DNA of 64,000 nt from Zoogloea sp044344315. GTDB taxonomy: Bacteria; Pseudomonadota; Gammaproteobacteria; Burkholderiales; Rhodocyclaceae. Positions 27,155 through 34,632 of this stretch are shown here, one piece after another; position 1 is the stretch's first letter, and every line of letters begins with the position of its first letter. The notes under the pieces were generated by a model that was not told where the DNA came from, made no database searches, and was given only the letters and a program-made list of their open reading frames with translations. The position numbers and the translations under genes are program-made. The stretch is from contig NZ_JBIJDC010000003.1 in assembly GCF_044344315.1 (NCBI RefSeq), positions 1-64,000 on the forward strand. Direction: 5' to 3'.

Positions 27155-27353
27155 GAAAAACTTCCCCTCAATTAGGCCAGTCTGCAGCCTTCTGATGATA
27201 ACAAGCGGATATTACGGCAGCCCGGACGCGACTCCGGAGAAAAACGTCACGCCACCCCGCAACGGGCCAACGCTTTAACGATCAGGGTTTGGGAAAATCT
27301 CCAAAACCGCCCAAATCCGTCATATTTCGGCACCGAACGGGATGGCTTGACAA
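27155..27353 (-). promoter_or_regulatory. Upstream region of the EPS cluster
   Basis: 199 bp without a gene, between the DUF1302 gene and the EPS cluster. It must carry the EPS promoter unless there is read-through. An inverted repeat (TTTGGG at 27288-27293, CCCAAA at 27310-27315) is present and a TAATAT hexamer occurs, but I found neither a convincing -35 partner nor a GG-N10-GC sigma-54 site. Confidence 0.35.
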
Positions 27354-28646
27354 CTAGAAAGACCAACGTGCCTCGGTGTAAACCCGATCACGATCGTCAT
27401 AACGACCGAACAGACCCGTGGGTTTGCCACCGAAGACATCTACACCGAAAACAACTCTGAGGTTCTTGGCTGCGGACCACCTCACCTTCGGCCTGAACAT
27501 GAAATCGGTGCGATTGAGCATGGAAACCAGCAAGGCTTCAGCTTCCCAAGCCTGGGTAACGCGGGTATTCAGAAGGATGCTGGCCCCGCCCTCGGTGCGC
27601 TCCGAACCAATGGATGGATCATGGTTAGCCGCACGACGAGCGAAATACTGCAGATTGACATGACCTTCATTGAACGCAGGTACGTCAACCCCGATAACAT
27701 AATCAATGGTGTCCTGCCGCACGAGGCCATTGGGGGCCGTCGGATCCTCCGAAAGGAAGCGTCTTCCTCGCGTATGCACGGCCTCACCCTTTAGAACGAA
27801 TTCACCGAAATCCTTGGCTACAGTGCCACCGATCTGGGCAATTCGATCGTGGCGTGGCTGGAAATCGTTTACGCCTACGGCATAGAAGGTTTGGGCCACA
27901 TCAAGACTGCGGTAATAGAAACCCGACACGTCCCAGCCACCAATCAGCCGGGAGAGACGCCCCCCCCAGTTGGTATTTCCCAGCGAGGCGTCCGGCTTGA
28001 CCTCTCCACGCACATTGGCCCCTCTTGGCAGCGGATAAAACTCTGCGCCGGGCTTGCCGATCCGGTCATAACTCGGAGACGGGATCCAGACGAATTCCGC
28101 GTGGGTTTCACCGAAATAATATTCGGCACGAGCGGCCCATTGGGGAATGCGCAGCTGTTCGAACTCCGGCAGGTAGAAGGTACGCAGATCCCTGGCCGAA
28201 ACCACGTCCGCAAAGAAGAGGCCGACCATCTCACCCCAGACGATATGCTGCCGACCGAGCCGGATATCCATATCGCCCGCCGAGAAATCCACATATGTTT
28301 CACGCAGATCAAATTGGTACTGCTGGTCTCGACGCACGGCATCGGGATAAAAGCCTGAGTCGATGGCGAAGACAGCATCGGCATCAGCTCGCCCGGAGAT
28401 CTTCCACTTGAAGCCGGAACCGCCACCCTGGGCAGCCAGTTCCGCCCGTGAGCGAGCCATGGACCAATGCTCCTTATCGGCATAGGTTCGCGCCAGATCA
28501 AACTGGAGGACGACTCCAGTCTTGATTTTTCCAGCCTCGTCGAGCTCAAGACCGAGATCATCTTCAGCCGCCACAACCGGCCCCACTGAAGCCAGCATCG
28601 CAAGGACCAATGCAATGTATGCAGACTTTGAGCTGTAAGGATTCAT
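27354..28646 (-). CDS. DUF1302-type outer-membrane protein
   Basis: 430 aa. A signal peptide (residues 1-27, ending PVVAAE) is followed by repeated amphipathic strands and a terminal aromatic (EARWSF), typical of an outer-membrane barrel. IRLGRQHIVWGEMVGLFFADVV resembles the DUF1302 family, which includes proteins linked to lipid or hydrophobic-substrate handling. It follows the ABC ATPase by 25 bp, so the pair is probably co-transcribed. The substrate is unknown. Confidence 0.75.
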   Translation of the reverse strand: MNPYSSKSAYIALVLAMLASVGPVVAAEDDLGLELDEAGKIKTGVVLQFDLARTYADKEHWSMARSRAELAAQGGGSGFKWKISGRADADAVFAIDSGFYPDAVRRDQQYQFDLRETYVDFSAGDMDIRLGRQHIVWGEMVGLFFADVVSARDLRTFYLPEFEQLRIPQWAARAEYYFGETHAEFVWIPSPSYDRIGKPGAEFYPLPRGANVRGEVKPDASLGNTNWGGRLSRLIGGWDVSGFYYRSLDVAQTFYAVGVNDFQPRHDRIAQIGGTVAKDFGEFVLKGEAVHTRGRRFLSEDPTAPNGLVRQDTIDYVIGVDVPAFNEGHVNLQYFARRAANHDPSIGSERTEGGASILLNTRVTQAWEAEALLVSMLNRTDFMFRPKVRWSAAKNLRVVFGVDVFGGKPTGLFGRYDDRDRVYTEARWSF

Positions 28647-28671
28647 CTATTCCTCTTGCGTTTGATTGCGA

Positions 28672-29418
28672 TCAGATATCAGGATCATCGTCCGGCTTGC
28701 GTCGATCCTGAACAAACTTCCATGCACCATCGCGCCTCAGGCCGAGCGCGGTGATCTGGCCATCCTCCATCCGGACCAAACGGTCGGCCCGATTCATCAC
28801 CCGCTTGTCGTGAGTTGAAAACACGAAGGTCGTACCGTCATTCTGGTTGAGATCCCGCATCAGGTTGAGAATGCTCTCCCCGGTTCGTCGATCCAGATTG
28901 GCAGTCGGCTCATCAGCCAACACGACCCGCGAATGAGTCACCAGCGCTCTTGCAACCGCAACCCGCTGCCGCTGCCCACCGGACAACTGGTTCGGACGGT
29001 GATGGGCGTACTTGGCCAGCCCCACCTTGGACAGATAGTTATTCACCCTGTCCCTCCGCTCAAGTGCGGACAGCTCTGGCATCTGGAGAAGGGGGTACTC
29101 GACGTTCTCGAAGGCCGAAAGAACAGGCAAGAGATTGAAGGTCTGAAAAATGAAACCGATCGTTCGCGCACGCACGTCGGCAAGGTCGTCCGGGCTCTGA
29201 CCAGACACGTCCTTTCCTTCGATTTCAACACGCCCCTTGCTAGGCGTATCAATGCACCCCATGATATTGAGCAGTGTCGATTTTCCACTACCGGACGGTC
29301 CGGCTATGGCCATGAACACACCCTCTTCAACGGTCAGTGACACGCCCTCCAGCGCGGTGACGTCTTGGTCACCAAGTCGATAGGTCTTGCTTAAATCGTC
29401 AACACGGATGATCGGCAT
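28672..29418 (-). CDS. LolD/MacB-like ABC transporter ATP-binding protein
   Basis: 248 aa. Walker A GPSGSGKST, signature LSGGQRQRV, Walker B VVLADEPTANLD and the switch His (FSTHD) are all present, so it should be an active ATPase. Its closest look is the LolD/MacB/FtsE class, whose partners are FtsX-fold permeases. None is encoded next to it: downstream is the DUF1302 gene and upstream a divergent LolA-like gene. The transport role is inferred from these neighbours, perhaps lipoprotein or lipid movement to the outer membrane. No clear ribosome site precedes the ATG. Confidence 0.88.
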   Translation of the reverse strand: MPIIRVDDLSKTYRLGDQDVTALEGVSLTVEEGVFMAIAGPSGSGKSTLLNIMGCIDTPSKGRVEIEGKDVSGQSPDDLADVRARTIGFIFQTFNLLPVLSAFENVEYPLLQMPELSALERRDRVNNYLSKVGLAKYAHHRPNQLSGGQRQRVAVARALVTHSRVVLADEPTANLDRRTGESILNLMRDLNQNDGTTFVFSTHDKRVMNRADRLVRMEDGQITALGLRRDGAWKFVQDRRKPDDDPDI

Positions 29419-29460
29419 TTGTGCATTGAACTATGTTGTTTGCTTTCCAAGGATAACACC

Positions 29461-30243
29461 ATGAGCTTCAACTTTTACCTGCCCGGCTTGCGCGAAACCT
29501 GCACGGCTCTCATGGCAGTGGCTGCCATCGGTCTCTCGAACCTGTCACTCGCCGACGACGACGAAACAGCTCGCAACGTGGTCGCCCGCTCCGATGAAGT
29601 ACGCTTCCCCCGCGACGGTTTTCAGGTCCTGATCACCATTGAATCAACCAGCCCCGGTGAGCCCGCGGAAGAGAGGAAGTACAGAATTCTCTCCAAGGGT
29701 AATGAAAACACGATCGTACAGACCATCGAACCGGCCACCGATCGAGGCCAGGCAATGCTCATGAGGGGCCGCGACCTGTGGATCTTCATGCCCAACATTT
29801 CCCAGCCAGTGCGTCTTTCACTTGCACAGCGGCTGACGGGCCAAGTCGCCAATGGCGACTTGGCCCGTGCCAATTTCTCTGGTGACTATGAACCAAAGAT
29901 CTTGCGAACCGAGACCATTGACGGCGAGAAGATGTACGTTTTGGAGCTCACCGCTGTGGACCGCGGCGTAACCTACGCAAAAGTTCTTTACTGGGTCAGG
30001 CAATCAAATAACTGGCCGCACAGGGCAGAGTTCTACTCACTCTCTGAACGCCTTCTCAAGGTTGCCCGCTACGAGAAATTCCAGAATCTGGGTGGTCGTA
30101 CCCGACCAACGCAACTGGTGATGGAAGATGCGCTCAAAAAAGGAGAGGTGTCGGTACTGCGCTACTCCCAAATGACAGCGAAGGATCTGCCGGATCGGGT
30201 GTTCACGAAACAATATATGGACAAGCTCAACCGGGTCGACTGA
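29461..30243 (+). CDS. Outer-membrane lipoprotein-sorting (LolA-like) protein
   Basis: 260 aa from ATG 29461, preceded by AAGGA. A signal peptide (residues 1-31, ending SLSLA) is followed by a LolA/LppX-like fold of the COG2834 type, with the segment MLMRGRDLWIFMPNISQPVRLS and a conserved C-terminal strand region (RTRPTQLVMED). Such proteins carry lipids or lipoproteins across the periplasm. It is divergent from the ABC ATPase, with only 42 bp between the starts, and its stop is 3 bp from that of the convergent HugZ-like gene. Confidence 0.8.
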   Translation: MSFNFYLPGLRETCTALMAVAAIGLSNLSLADDDETARNVVARSDEVRFPRDGFQVLITIESTSPGEPAEERKYRILSKGNENTIVQTIEPATDRGQAMLMRGRDLWIFMPNISQPVRLSLAQRLTGQVANGDLARANFSGDYEPKILRTETIDGEKMYVLELTAVDRGVTYAKVLYWVRQSNNWPHRAEFYSLSERLLKVARYEKFQNLGGRTRPTQLVMEDALKKGEVSVLRYSQMTAKDLPDRVFTKQYMDKLNRVD

Positions 30244-30246
30244 GCC

Positions 30247-30930
30247 TCAGGCAAATATACCAGCGGGCGGATCGGCAGGCATGGTCAAGCCGGCCCGCGC
30301 CATCCCATTCACAGCAGCCTCAAGCAGGGCGTCGAGCCCTGTGTGAGTAGGCGTCAGGTCAATACGACGACTGACCCCGGCCGCTACGATATCCAGCCCC
30401 TCCGCATCCACCCCCTCCACCCGCAAACCGGCAGGAGCCCTGTGCGCAAGAACTTCGAGCAGCGTAGCCTCCTCCCCGGGCGCAAGCACATGGGGCATGG
30501 GGGTAGCATCCATCCACCCCATGCGCCCGAAACCTCCGATGAAACGGGCCTTCAGCGGCGCCATCCGGAAGAAGGCAAAATCCCCCAGCGCCAGGAGTTT
30601 TTCCGATTCAGGGCAGTAGCGCAAAAAACGAACGCGCCCGGGCGCATCCAGCTCCACCCGCTCAACCGTACCCAACAAGGTCAGTCGGGCCTGCTCAAGC
30701 ACACTACCCAGCCCTTCCGCAACCAACAGGCTGGCCCGAGGATCGGCAAGAAGATTCTTCGTGTGTTCAGCAAGACCGCTGAGCAGGAATAGAGGCCTGC
30801 AGGCCTCATCGAGCACGTAAGGCAACAGGCTCACGAACGGGAACCCAGGCATGGCCAGCGAAACGCTGCCAAGCGCCCCGCTGCGCGAACGCCGAAGCAG
30901 ATGGCGTACTTCAGCGTAATCGAGCTTCAT
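30247..30930 (-). CDS. HugZ-like FMN-binding split-barrel protein
   Basis: 227 aa. The N-terminal split barrel of the pyridoxamine 5'-phosphate oxidase superfamily includes FVSLLPYVLDEACRPLFLLSGLAEHTKNL. It is followed by a DUF2470-type C-terminal domain beginning near residue 150. Members include HugZ heme oxygenases and FMN-binding proteins of unknown substrate; the conserved segment FRMAPLKARFIGGFG is typical. No heme-uptake gene is near, so haem degradation is only a possibility. It lies 12 bp after rlmB. Confidence 0.75.
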   Translation of the reverse strand: MKLDYAEVRHLLRRSRSGALGSVSLAMPGFPFVSLLPYVLDEACRPLFLLSGLAEHTKNLLADPRASLLVAEGLGSVLEQARLTLLGTVERVELDAPGRVRFLRYCPESEKLLALGDFAFFRMAPLKARFIGGFGRMGWMDATPMPHVLAPGEEATLLEVLAHRAPAGLRVEGVDAEGLDIVAAGVSRRIDLTPTHTGLDALLEAAVNGMARAGLTMPADPPAGIFA

Positions 30931-30942
30931 CGCCGATGACGC

Positions 30943-31689
30943 TCAACCGCCACGCTGGCGACGCGCCTCAAACAGGCAGAGACCACTGGCAACCGACACA
31001 TTGAGGCTCTCGACGGTGCCGTACATGGGAATGCTGATCAACTCGTCGCAGGTCTCGCGGGTCAGACGACGCAGACCATCGCCTTCCGCACCCAGCACCC
31101 AGGCGATCGGCCCCTTCTGATCGACGGTGTAAATAGACTTCTCCGCCTCGCCAGCAGCACCCAGGATCCACACACCGGCCTCCTGCATCTCCCGCAAGGC
31201 ACGAGCCAGATTGGTGACGGTGATGTAGGGAACCGTATCTGCCGCACCGCTGGCCACCTTGATGGCCGTAGCGTTGAGACCGACTGCCTTATCCTTCGGG
31301 GCAATCACGGCATGGGCACCCGCCGCATCCGCCACGCGCAGACAGGCCCCCAGGTTATGCGGGTCCTGAATGCCGTCCAGCACCAGCAGCAAGGCAGGCT
31401 CTGTAAGCCCATCCAGAACATCAGGCAGCTTCAGCTCCTTGCGACGACCATCCACCCGGGCAACCACCCCCTGATGGCGACGCGTTCCAACCATGCGATC
31501 AAGCCGCTCGCCCTCGGACGGAATGATCCGGGTACCCAGCTGCTCGGCGTGACGAAGCAGATCCCTGGCCCGGGCGTCATTACGTTGGGCATCGGTGAAA
31601 ATTTCGAAGATGCCCTCTGGATCCTGGCGAAGCTTGGCGAGAACGGCATGAAAACCGTAGATGAGGCGGGAACTGGTGTTGTCAGACAC
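30943..31689 (-). CDS. rlmB: 23S rRNA 2'-O-methyltransferase RlmB
   Basis: 248 aa from GTG 31687-31689, which overlaps the rnr stop by 8 bp; homologues begin near this point (IYGFHAVLAKL follows). It is a SpoU/TrmH enzyme with an N-terminal RNA-binding domain and the trefoil-knot motifs NLGACLRVADAAG, WVLGAEGDGL and SLNVSVASGLCLFEA. It methylates G2251 of 23S rRNA. The rnr-rlmB order is the one seen in E. coli. Confidence 0.94.
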   Translation of the reverse strand: MSDNTSSRLIYGFHAVLAKLRQDPEGIFEIFTDAQRNDARARDLLRHAEQLGTRIIPSEGERLDRMVGTRRHQGVVARVDGRRKELKLPDVLDGLTEPALLLVLDGIQDPHNLGACLRVADAAGAHAVIAPKDKAVGLNATAIKVASGAADTVPYITVTNLARALREMQEAGVWILGAAGEAEKSIYTVDQKGPIAWVLGAEGDGLRRLTRETCDELISIPMYGTVESLNVSVASGLCLFEARRQRGG

Positions 31690-34147
31690 GAGGCTTGGCT
31701 TTCTTCTTTGTGCTGTCCGCGGCACTCTTGCGCGGCATTGAGGTTTTGGCCTTGGCTTTGGTTTTGTCTTTCATGGCCTTCGGCGAGGGCGCTGATTCTA
31801 CCGCCTCGCCAGGCACTTCGGGCTGGCTTGCCTTGGCCGATCGACGGCGCCCTGCTGGAGGAGCAGCCTCCACAGCCTGAGCAGGCTCCGGCGCAATGCG
31901 TGCAGCCTTTGTACGCGATGTCTTGCCCACTCGCTCGGTGACACGCTCCGGGCCCTGAAGGAGGCGAAAATCGATCTTGCTGGCCTCCATGTTCACCCGC
32001 ACCAGTTGCACCCGAACCTGGTCGGACAGGCGATAGCGCTGGCCGGTGCGCTCCCCCACCAGTGCATGCTGGGCATCGTCGAAGTGAAAATAGTCACTCC
32101 CCAGATCCGAGATATGCACAAGGCCTTCGACGAAGACGTCATGGAGCGCCACAAACAGCCCGAACGGCACCACCGCCGACACGCTGCCCTCAAACTCCTC
32201 GCCGATGCGGTCCTGCATGTAGTAGCACTTGAGCCAGTTTTCCACATCTCTGTCAGCTTCGTCGGCACGGCGCTCGGTCATCGAGCAGTGCATGCCGATT
32301 GCCTCCCAATCCCCGTTTTCCTGAGCCGGCGTGTAGTGCTGCCCCAGAAGCGCCGCCTTGATCGCGCGATGCACCAGCAGATCGGGGTAACGCCGGATGG
32401 GCGACGTGAAGTGGGTATAAGCCTCGTAAGCAAGACCGAAGTGCCCCACGTTTTCAGGGCTGTATACCGCCTGACGCAGGGAGCGGAGCATCACGGTCTG
32501 GAGAAGTTGCAGATCCGGCCGCGCCTTGATGCTCTCCAGCAACCGGGCGTAATCACCGGCCCTGGGCTCCTCACCCCCTCCCAGCTGCAGCCCGAACTCG
32601 CCCAGGAAATCCCGCAACTTGGCGAGCTTCTCGGGGGTCGGCCCCTCATGAACCCGGTACAGGGCTGGATGTTCCTGCCCCTGCAGGAACTCGGAAGCAC
32701 ACACATTGGCAGCGAGCATGCACTCCTCGATCAGGCGATGGGCATCGTTGCGACTCTCCGGAATGATCTTCTCGATCTTGCCGTTGTCGTCGAACACCAT
32801 CCGGGTTTCCTGGGTTTCGAAATCGATCGCACCCCGCTTTGCCCGGGCCTTGAGCAACACCCGGAAGAGCTTGTCCAGATTCTGCAGGTGGGGAAGCAGG
32901 CCACCGACGATCTCGAGCGCCGCAGGATCATTGTCATAGAGCGCCGCCGCGACCTGGTTGTAGGTGAGGCGAGCCTTGGAGAACATCACCGCCGGATAGA
33001 AGCGATACTGCTTGATCACCCCCGTCTGGGAGATGGCCATGTCGCAGACCATACACAGACGCTCCACCTGAGGATTCAGCGAACATAGCCCATTCGAGAG
33101 CTTCTCCGGCAGCATCGGAATCACCCTGCGCGGAAAGTAGACCGAATTGCCACGGTCGTAGGCCTCGCCATCCAGCGCAGAGCCGACCGTCACATAGTGG
33201 GAGACATCGGCGATGGCAACCACCAGCCGAAAACCACGCCCCTGGCGTTCGCAATACACCGCGTCGTCGAAATCCCTGGCCGTCTCGCCATCGATGGTCA
33301 CCAAGGGAAGCGCAGTGAGATCCTCCCTGCCCTTCCAGTCCATCTTGCGGACTTTGTCTGGCAGGCGGCGGGTCTGCTCCTTCGCCGCCTTGCCAAACTC
33401 GAACGGCAACTCGTGCTTGCGCAGGGCAATCTCGATCTCCATGCCGGGATCTGCATAGTTGCCGAGCACTTCGACAACCTTGCCGATAGGCTGAGCGTAG
33501 CGGGTCGGCTGTTCGACCAGTTCCACCACCACGACCTGCCCGGCTACGGCTTTGGATTTGGCCCCTGGGGCCAGCAGGATCTCCTGGGAGATGCGGCGGT
33601 TCTCTGGGACAACCAGGGTTACCCCGTTCTCGACCAAGACCCGACCGACCACACGCGTATTGGCGCGCTCCAGCACCTCTACGATCTTGCCTTCCGGCCG
33701 GCCGCGCCGATCAAGGCCGGCAATGCGCACCATCACCCGATCCCCGTGAAGGACCTCACGCATCTCATTGGGTCCAAGGAAAACGTCGGCCCCCTCTTCG
33801 TCGGTTACTACAAAGCCGTAGCCTTCCGGGTGCCCCTGCACCGTACCGCGAATGAGATCAGCCTTCGCGGGCAGGAGATAATCGCCACGCCGATTGCGCA
33901 TGACCTGACCATCACGCTGCATCGCAAACATGCGACGCTCGAAAAACTCGATCTCCGCCGCCTGGATATCCAGGGCAGCAGCAAGGTCAGCAAACGGCAA
34001 CGGAATGCCCTGCTCGCCAAGCGTTTGGATGACGAACTCCCTGCTCGGCAGCGGAAATTCGTACTTCTGGCACTCCCGTTCGAAGAAGGGATCACTGCGG
34101 CGCAGTTTGCTAAGTTTTTTAGTGTTCTTGGCTTTTGATATTGACAC
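31682..34147 (-). CDS. rnr: Ribonuclease R
   Basis: 821 aa, full length. It has an N-terminal helix-turn-helix and cold-shock domains, then the RNB catalytic domain with DGETARDFDDAVY (metal Asp residues), an S1 domain (EEFEGSVSAVVPFGLFV) and a Lys-rich tail of about 85 residues. This processive 3'-5' exonuclease degrades structured RNA and takes part in rRNA and tRNA quality control. It starts at GTG 34145-34147 without a clear Shine-Dalgarno, and the divergent tRNA-Leu promoter overlaps this start codon. Confidence 0.95.
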   Translation of the reverse strand: MSISKAKNTKKLSKLRRSDPFFERECQKYEFPLPSREFVIQTLGEQGIPLPFADLAAALDIQAAEIEFFERRMFAMQRDGQVMRNRRGDYLLPAKADLIRGTVQGHPEGYGFVVTDEEGADVFLGPNEMREVLHGDRVMVRIAGLDRRGRPEGKIVEVLERANTRVVGRVLVENGVTLVVPENRRISQEILLAPGAKSKAVAGQVVVVELVEQPTRYAQPIGKVVEVLGNYADPGMEIEIALRKHELPFEFGKAAKEQTRRLPDKVRKMDWKGREDLTALPLVTIDGETARDFDDAVYCERQGRGFRLVVAIADVSHYVTVGSALDGEAYDRGNSVYFPRRVIPMLPEKLSNGLCSLNPQVERLCMVCDMAISQTGVIKQYRFYPAVMFSKARLTYNQVAAALYDNDPAALEIVGGLLPHLQNLDKLFRVLLKARAKRGAIDFETQETRMVFDDNGKIEKIIPESRNDAHRLIEECMLAANVCASEFLQGQEHPALYRVHEGPTPEKLAKLRDFLGEFGLQLGGGEEPRAGDYARLLESIKARPDLQLLQTVMLRSLRQAVYSPENVGHFGLAYEAYTHFTSPIRRYPDLLVHRAIKAALLGQHYTPAQENGDWEAIGMHCSMTERRADEADRDVENWLKCYYMQDRIGEEFEGSVSAVVPFGLFVALHDVFVEGLVHISDLGSDYFHFDDAQHALVGERTGQRYRLSDQVRVQLVRVNMEASKIDFRLLQGPERVTERVGKTSRTKAARIAPEPAQAVEAAPPAGRRRSAKASQPEVPGEAVESAPSPKAMKDKTKAKAKTSMPRKSAADSTKKKAKPRV

Positions 34148-34168
34148 GGATAATTTCTACTCTATAAT
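34141..34168 (+). promoter_or_regulatory. Consensus sigma-70 promoter of first tRNA-Leu
   Basis: A perfect -35 TTGACA (34141-34146), a 16-bp spacer and a perfect -10 TATAAT (34163-34168) place initiation near 34175, just before the tRNA at 34181. The -35 box covers the GTG start of the divergent rnr gene (34145-34147). Confidence 0.9.
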
Positions 34169-34180
34169 TTTGAGCTCGTT

Positions 34181-34265
34181 GCCCAGATGGCGAAATTGGT
34201 AGACGCGCTAGTTTCAGGTACTAGTGCCGCGAGGCGTGGAGGTTCGAGTCCTCTTCTGGGCACCA
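34181..34265 (+). tRNA. tRNA-Leu (CAG), copy 1
   Basis: 85 nt with encoded CCA. The acceptor stem GCCCAGA pairs with TCTGGGC; the discriminator is A. The anticodon loop TTCAGGT inside the stem CTAGT/ACTAG gives anticodon CAG, reading CUG, a leading Leu codon at this GC content. A class II variable arm and the T-loop GTTCGAGTC are present. It has its own promoter and terminator and is identical to copy 2. Confidence 0.97.
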
Positions 34266-34278
34266 GGATGTTTCGGAG

Positions 34279-34310
34279 AAGCCGGTCGGTTGACCGGCTT
34301 TTTCTTTGTT
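34279..34310 (+). terminator. Intrinsic terminator after tRNA-Leu copy 1
   Basis: A 9-bp stem (AAGCCGGTC with GACCGGCTT, loop GGTT) is followed by a T-rich stretch (TTTCTTTGTTTG), directly after the tRNA. Confidence 0.9.
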
Positions 34311-34357
34311 TGTTTCGATTGCGACGGATGATCCAAAAAGTGTGGGCTGCAAGGCTT

Positions 34358-34385
34358 TTGCGTCTGCATCAATTTGTTCTATAAT
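34358..34385 (+). promoter_or_regulatory. Promoter of second tRNA-Leu
   Basis: -35 TTGCGT (34358-34363), a 16-bp spacer and -10 TATAAT (34380-34385) sit just before the second tRNA at 34398. The spacer length and distance match those of copy 1, but the -35 is weaker. Confidence 0.82.
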
Positions 34386-34397
34386 AGCGCTTTCGTT

Positions 34398-34482
34398 GCC
34401 CAGATGGCGAAATTGGTAGACGCGCTAGTTTCAGGTACTAGTGCCGCGAGGCGTGGAGGTTCGAGTCCTCTTCTGGGCACCA
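34398..34482 (+). tRNA. tRNA-Leu (CAG), copy 2
   Basis: 85 nt, identical to copy 1 across the whole gene including CCA, starting 217 bp downstream of it. Anticodon CAG. Flanking sequences differ apart from the GTT just before each gene, so the duplication is confined to the RNA and each copy is a separate transcription unit. Confidence 0.97.
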
Positions 34483-34492
34483 GATATATCGG

Positions 34493-34526
34493 AAAGGCCG
34501 GTCAGTTGATGACCGGCCTTTTTGTT
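34493..34526 (+). terminator. Intrinsic terminator after tRNA-Leu copy 2
   Basis: A 12-bp perfect stem (AAAGGCCGGTCA with TGACCGGCCTTT, loop GTTGA) followed by TTGTTTTGT. Confidence 0.92.
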
Positions 34527-34577
34527 TTGTCGTTCACCGCTCCACCCTCCTCGTTTCCGCCCGGGCATGAATGGACG

Positions 34578-34616
34578 AAGCCCCGGATGCAGGCGGCGAG
34601 CCTGCAACCGGGGCTT
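34578..34616 (-). terminator. Hairpin after purA
   Basis: AAGCCCCGG and CCGGGGCTT enclose an inner stem (GCAGGC with GCCTGC) 17 bp past the purA stop. This is a long two-part hairpin without a marked T-tract, probably the 3' end of the purA transcript. Confidence 0.6.
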
Positions 34617-34632
34617 ATCGAGAGACCTACGC

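Noticed and set aside
27155..27353. A sigma-54 promoter for the EPS cluster
   Set aside because: Expected from known exosortase A regulation, but no GG-N10-GC pair with a reasonable match was found on the minus strand.
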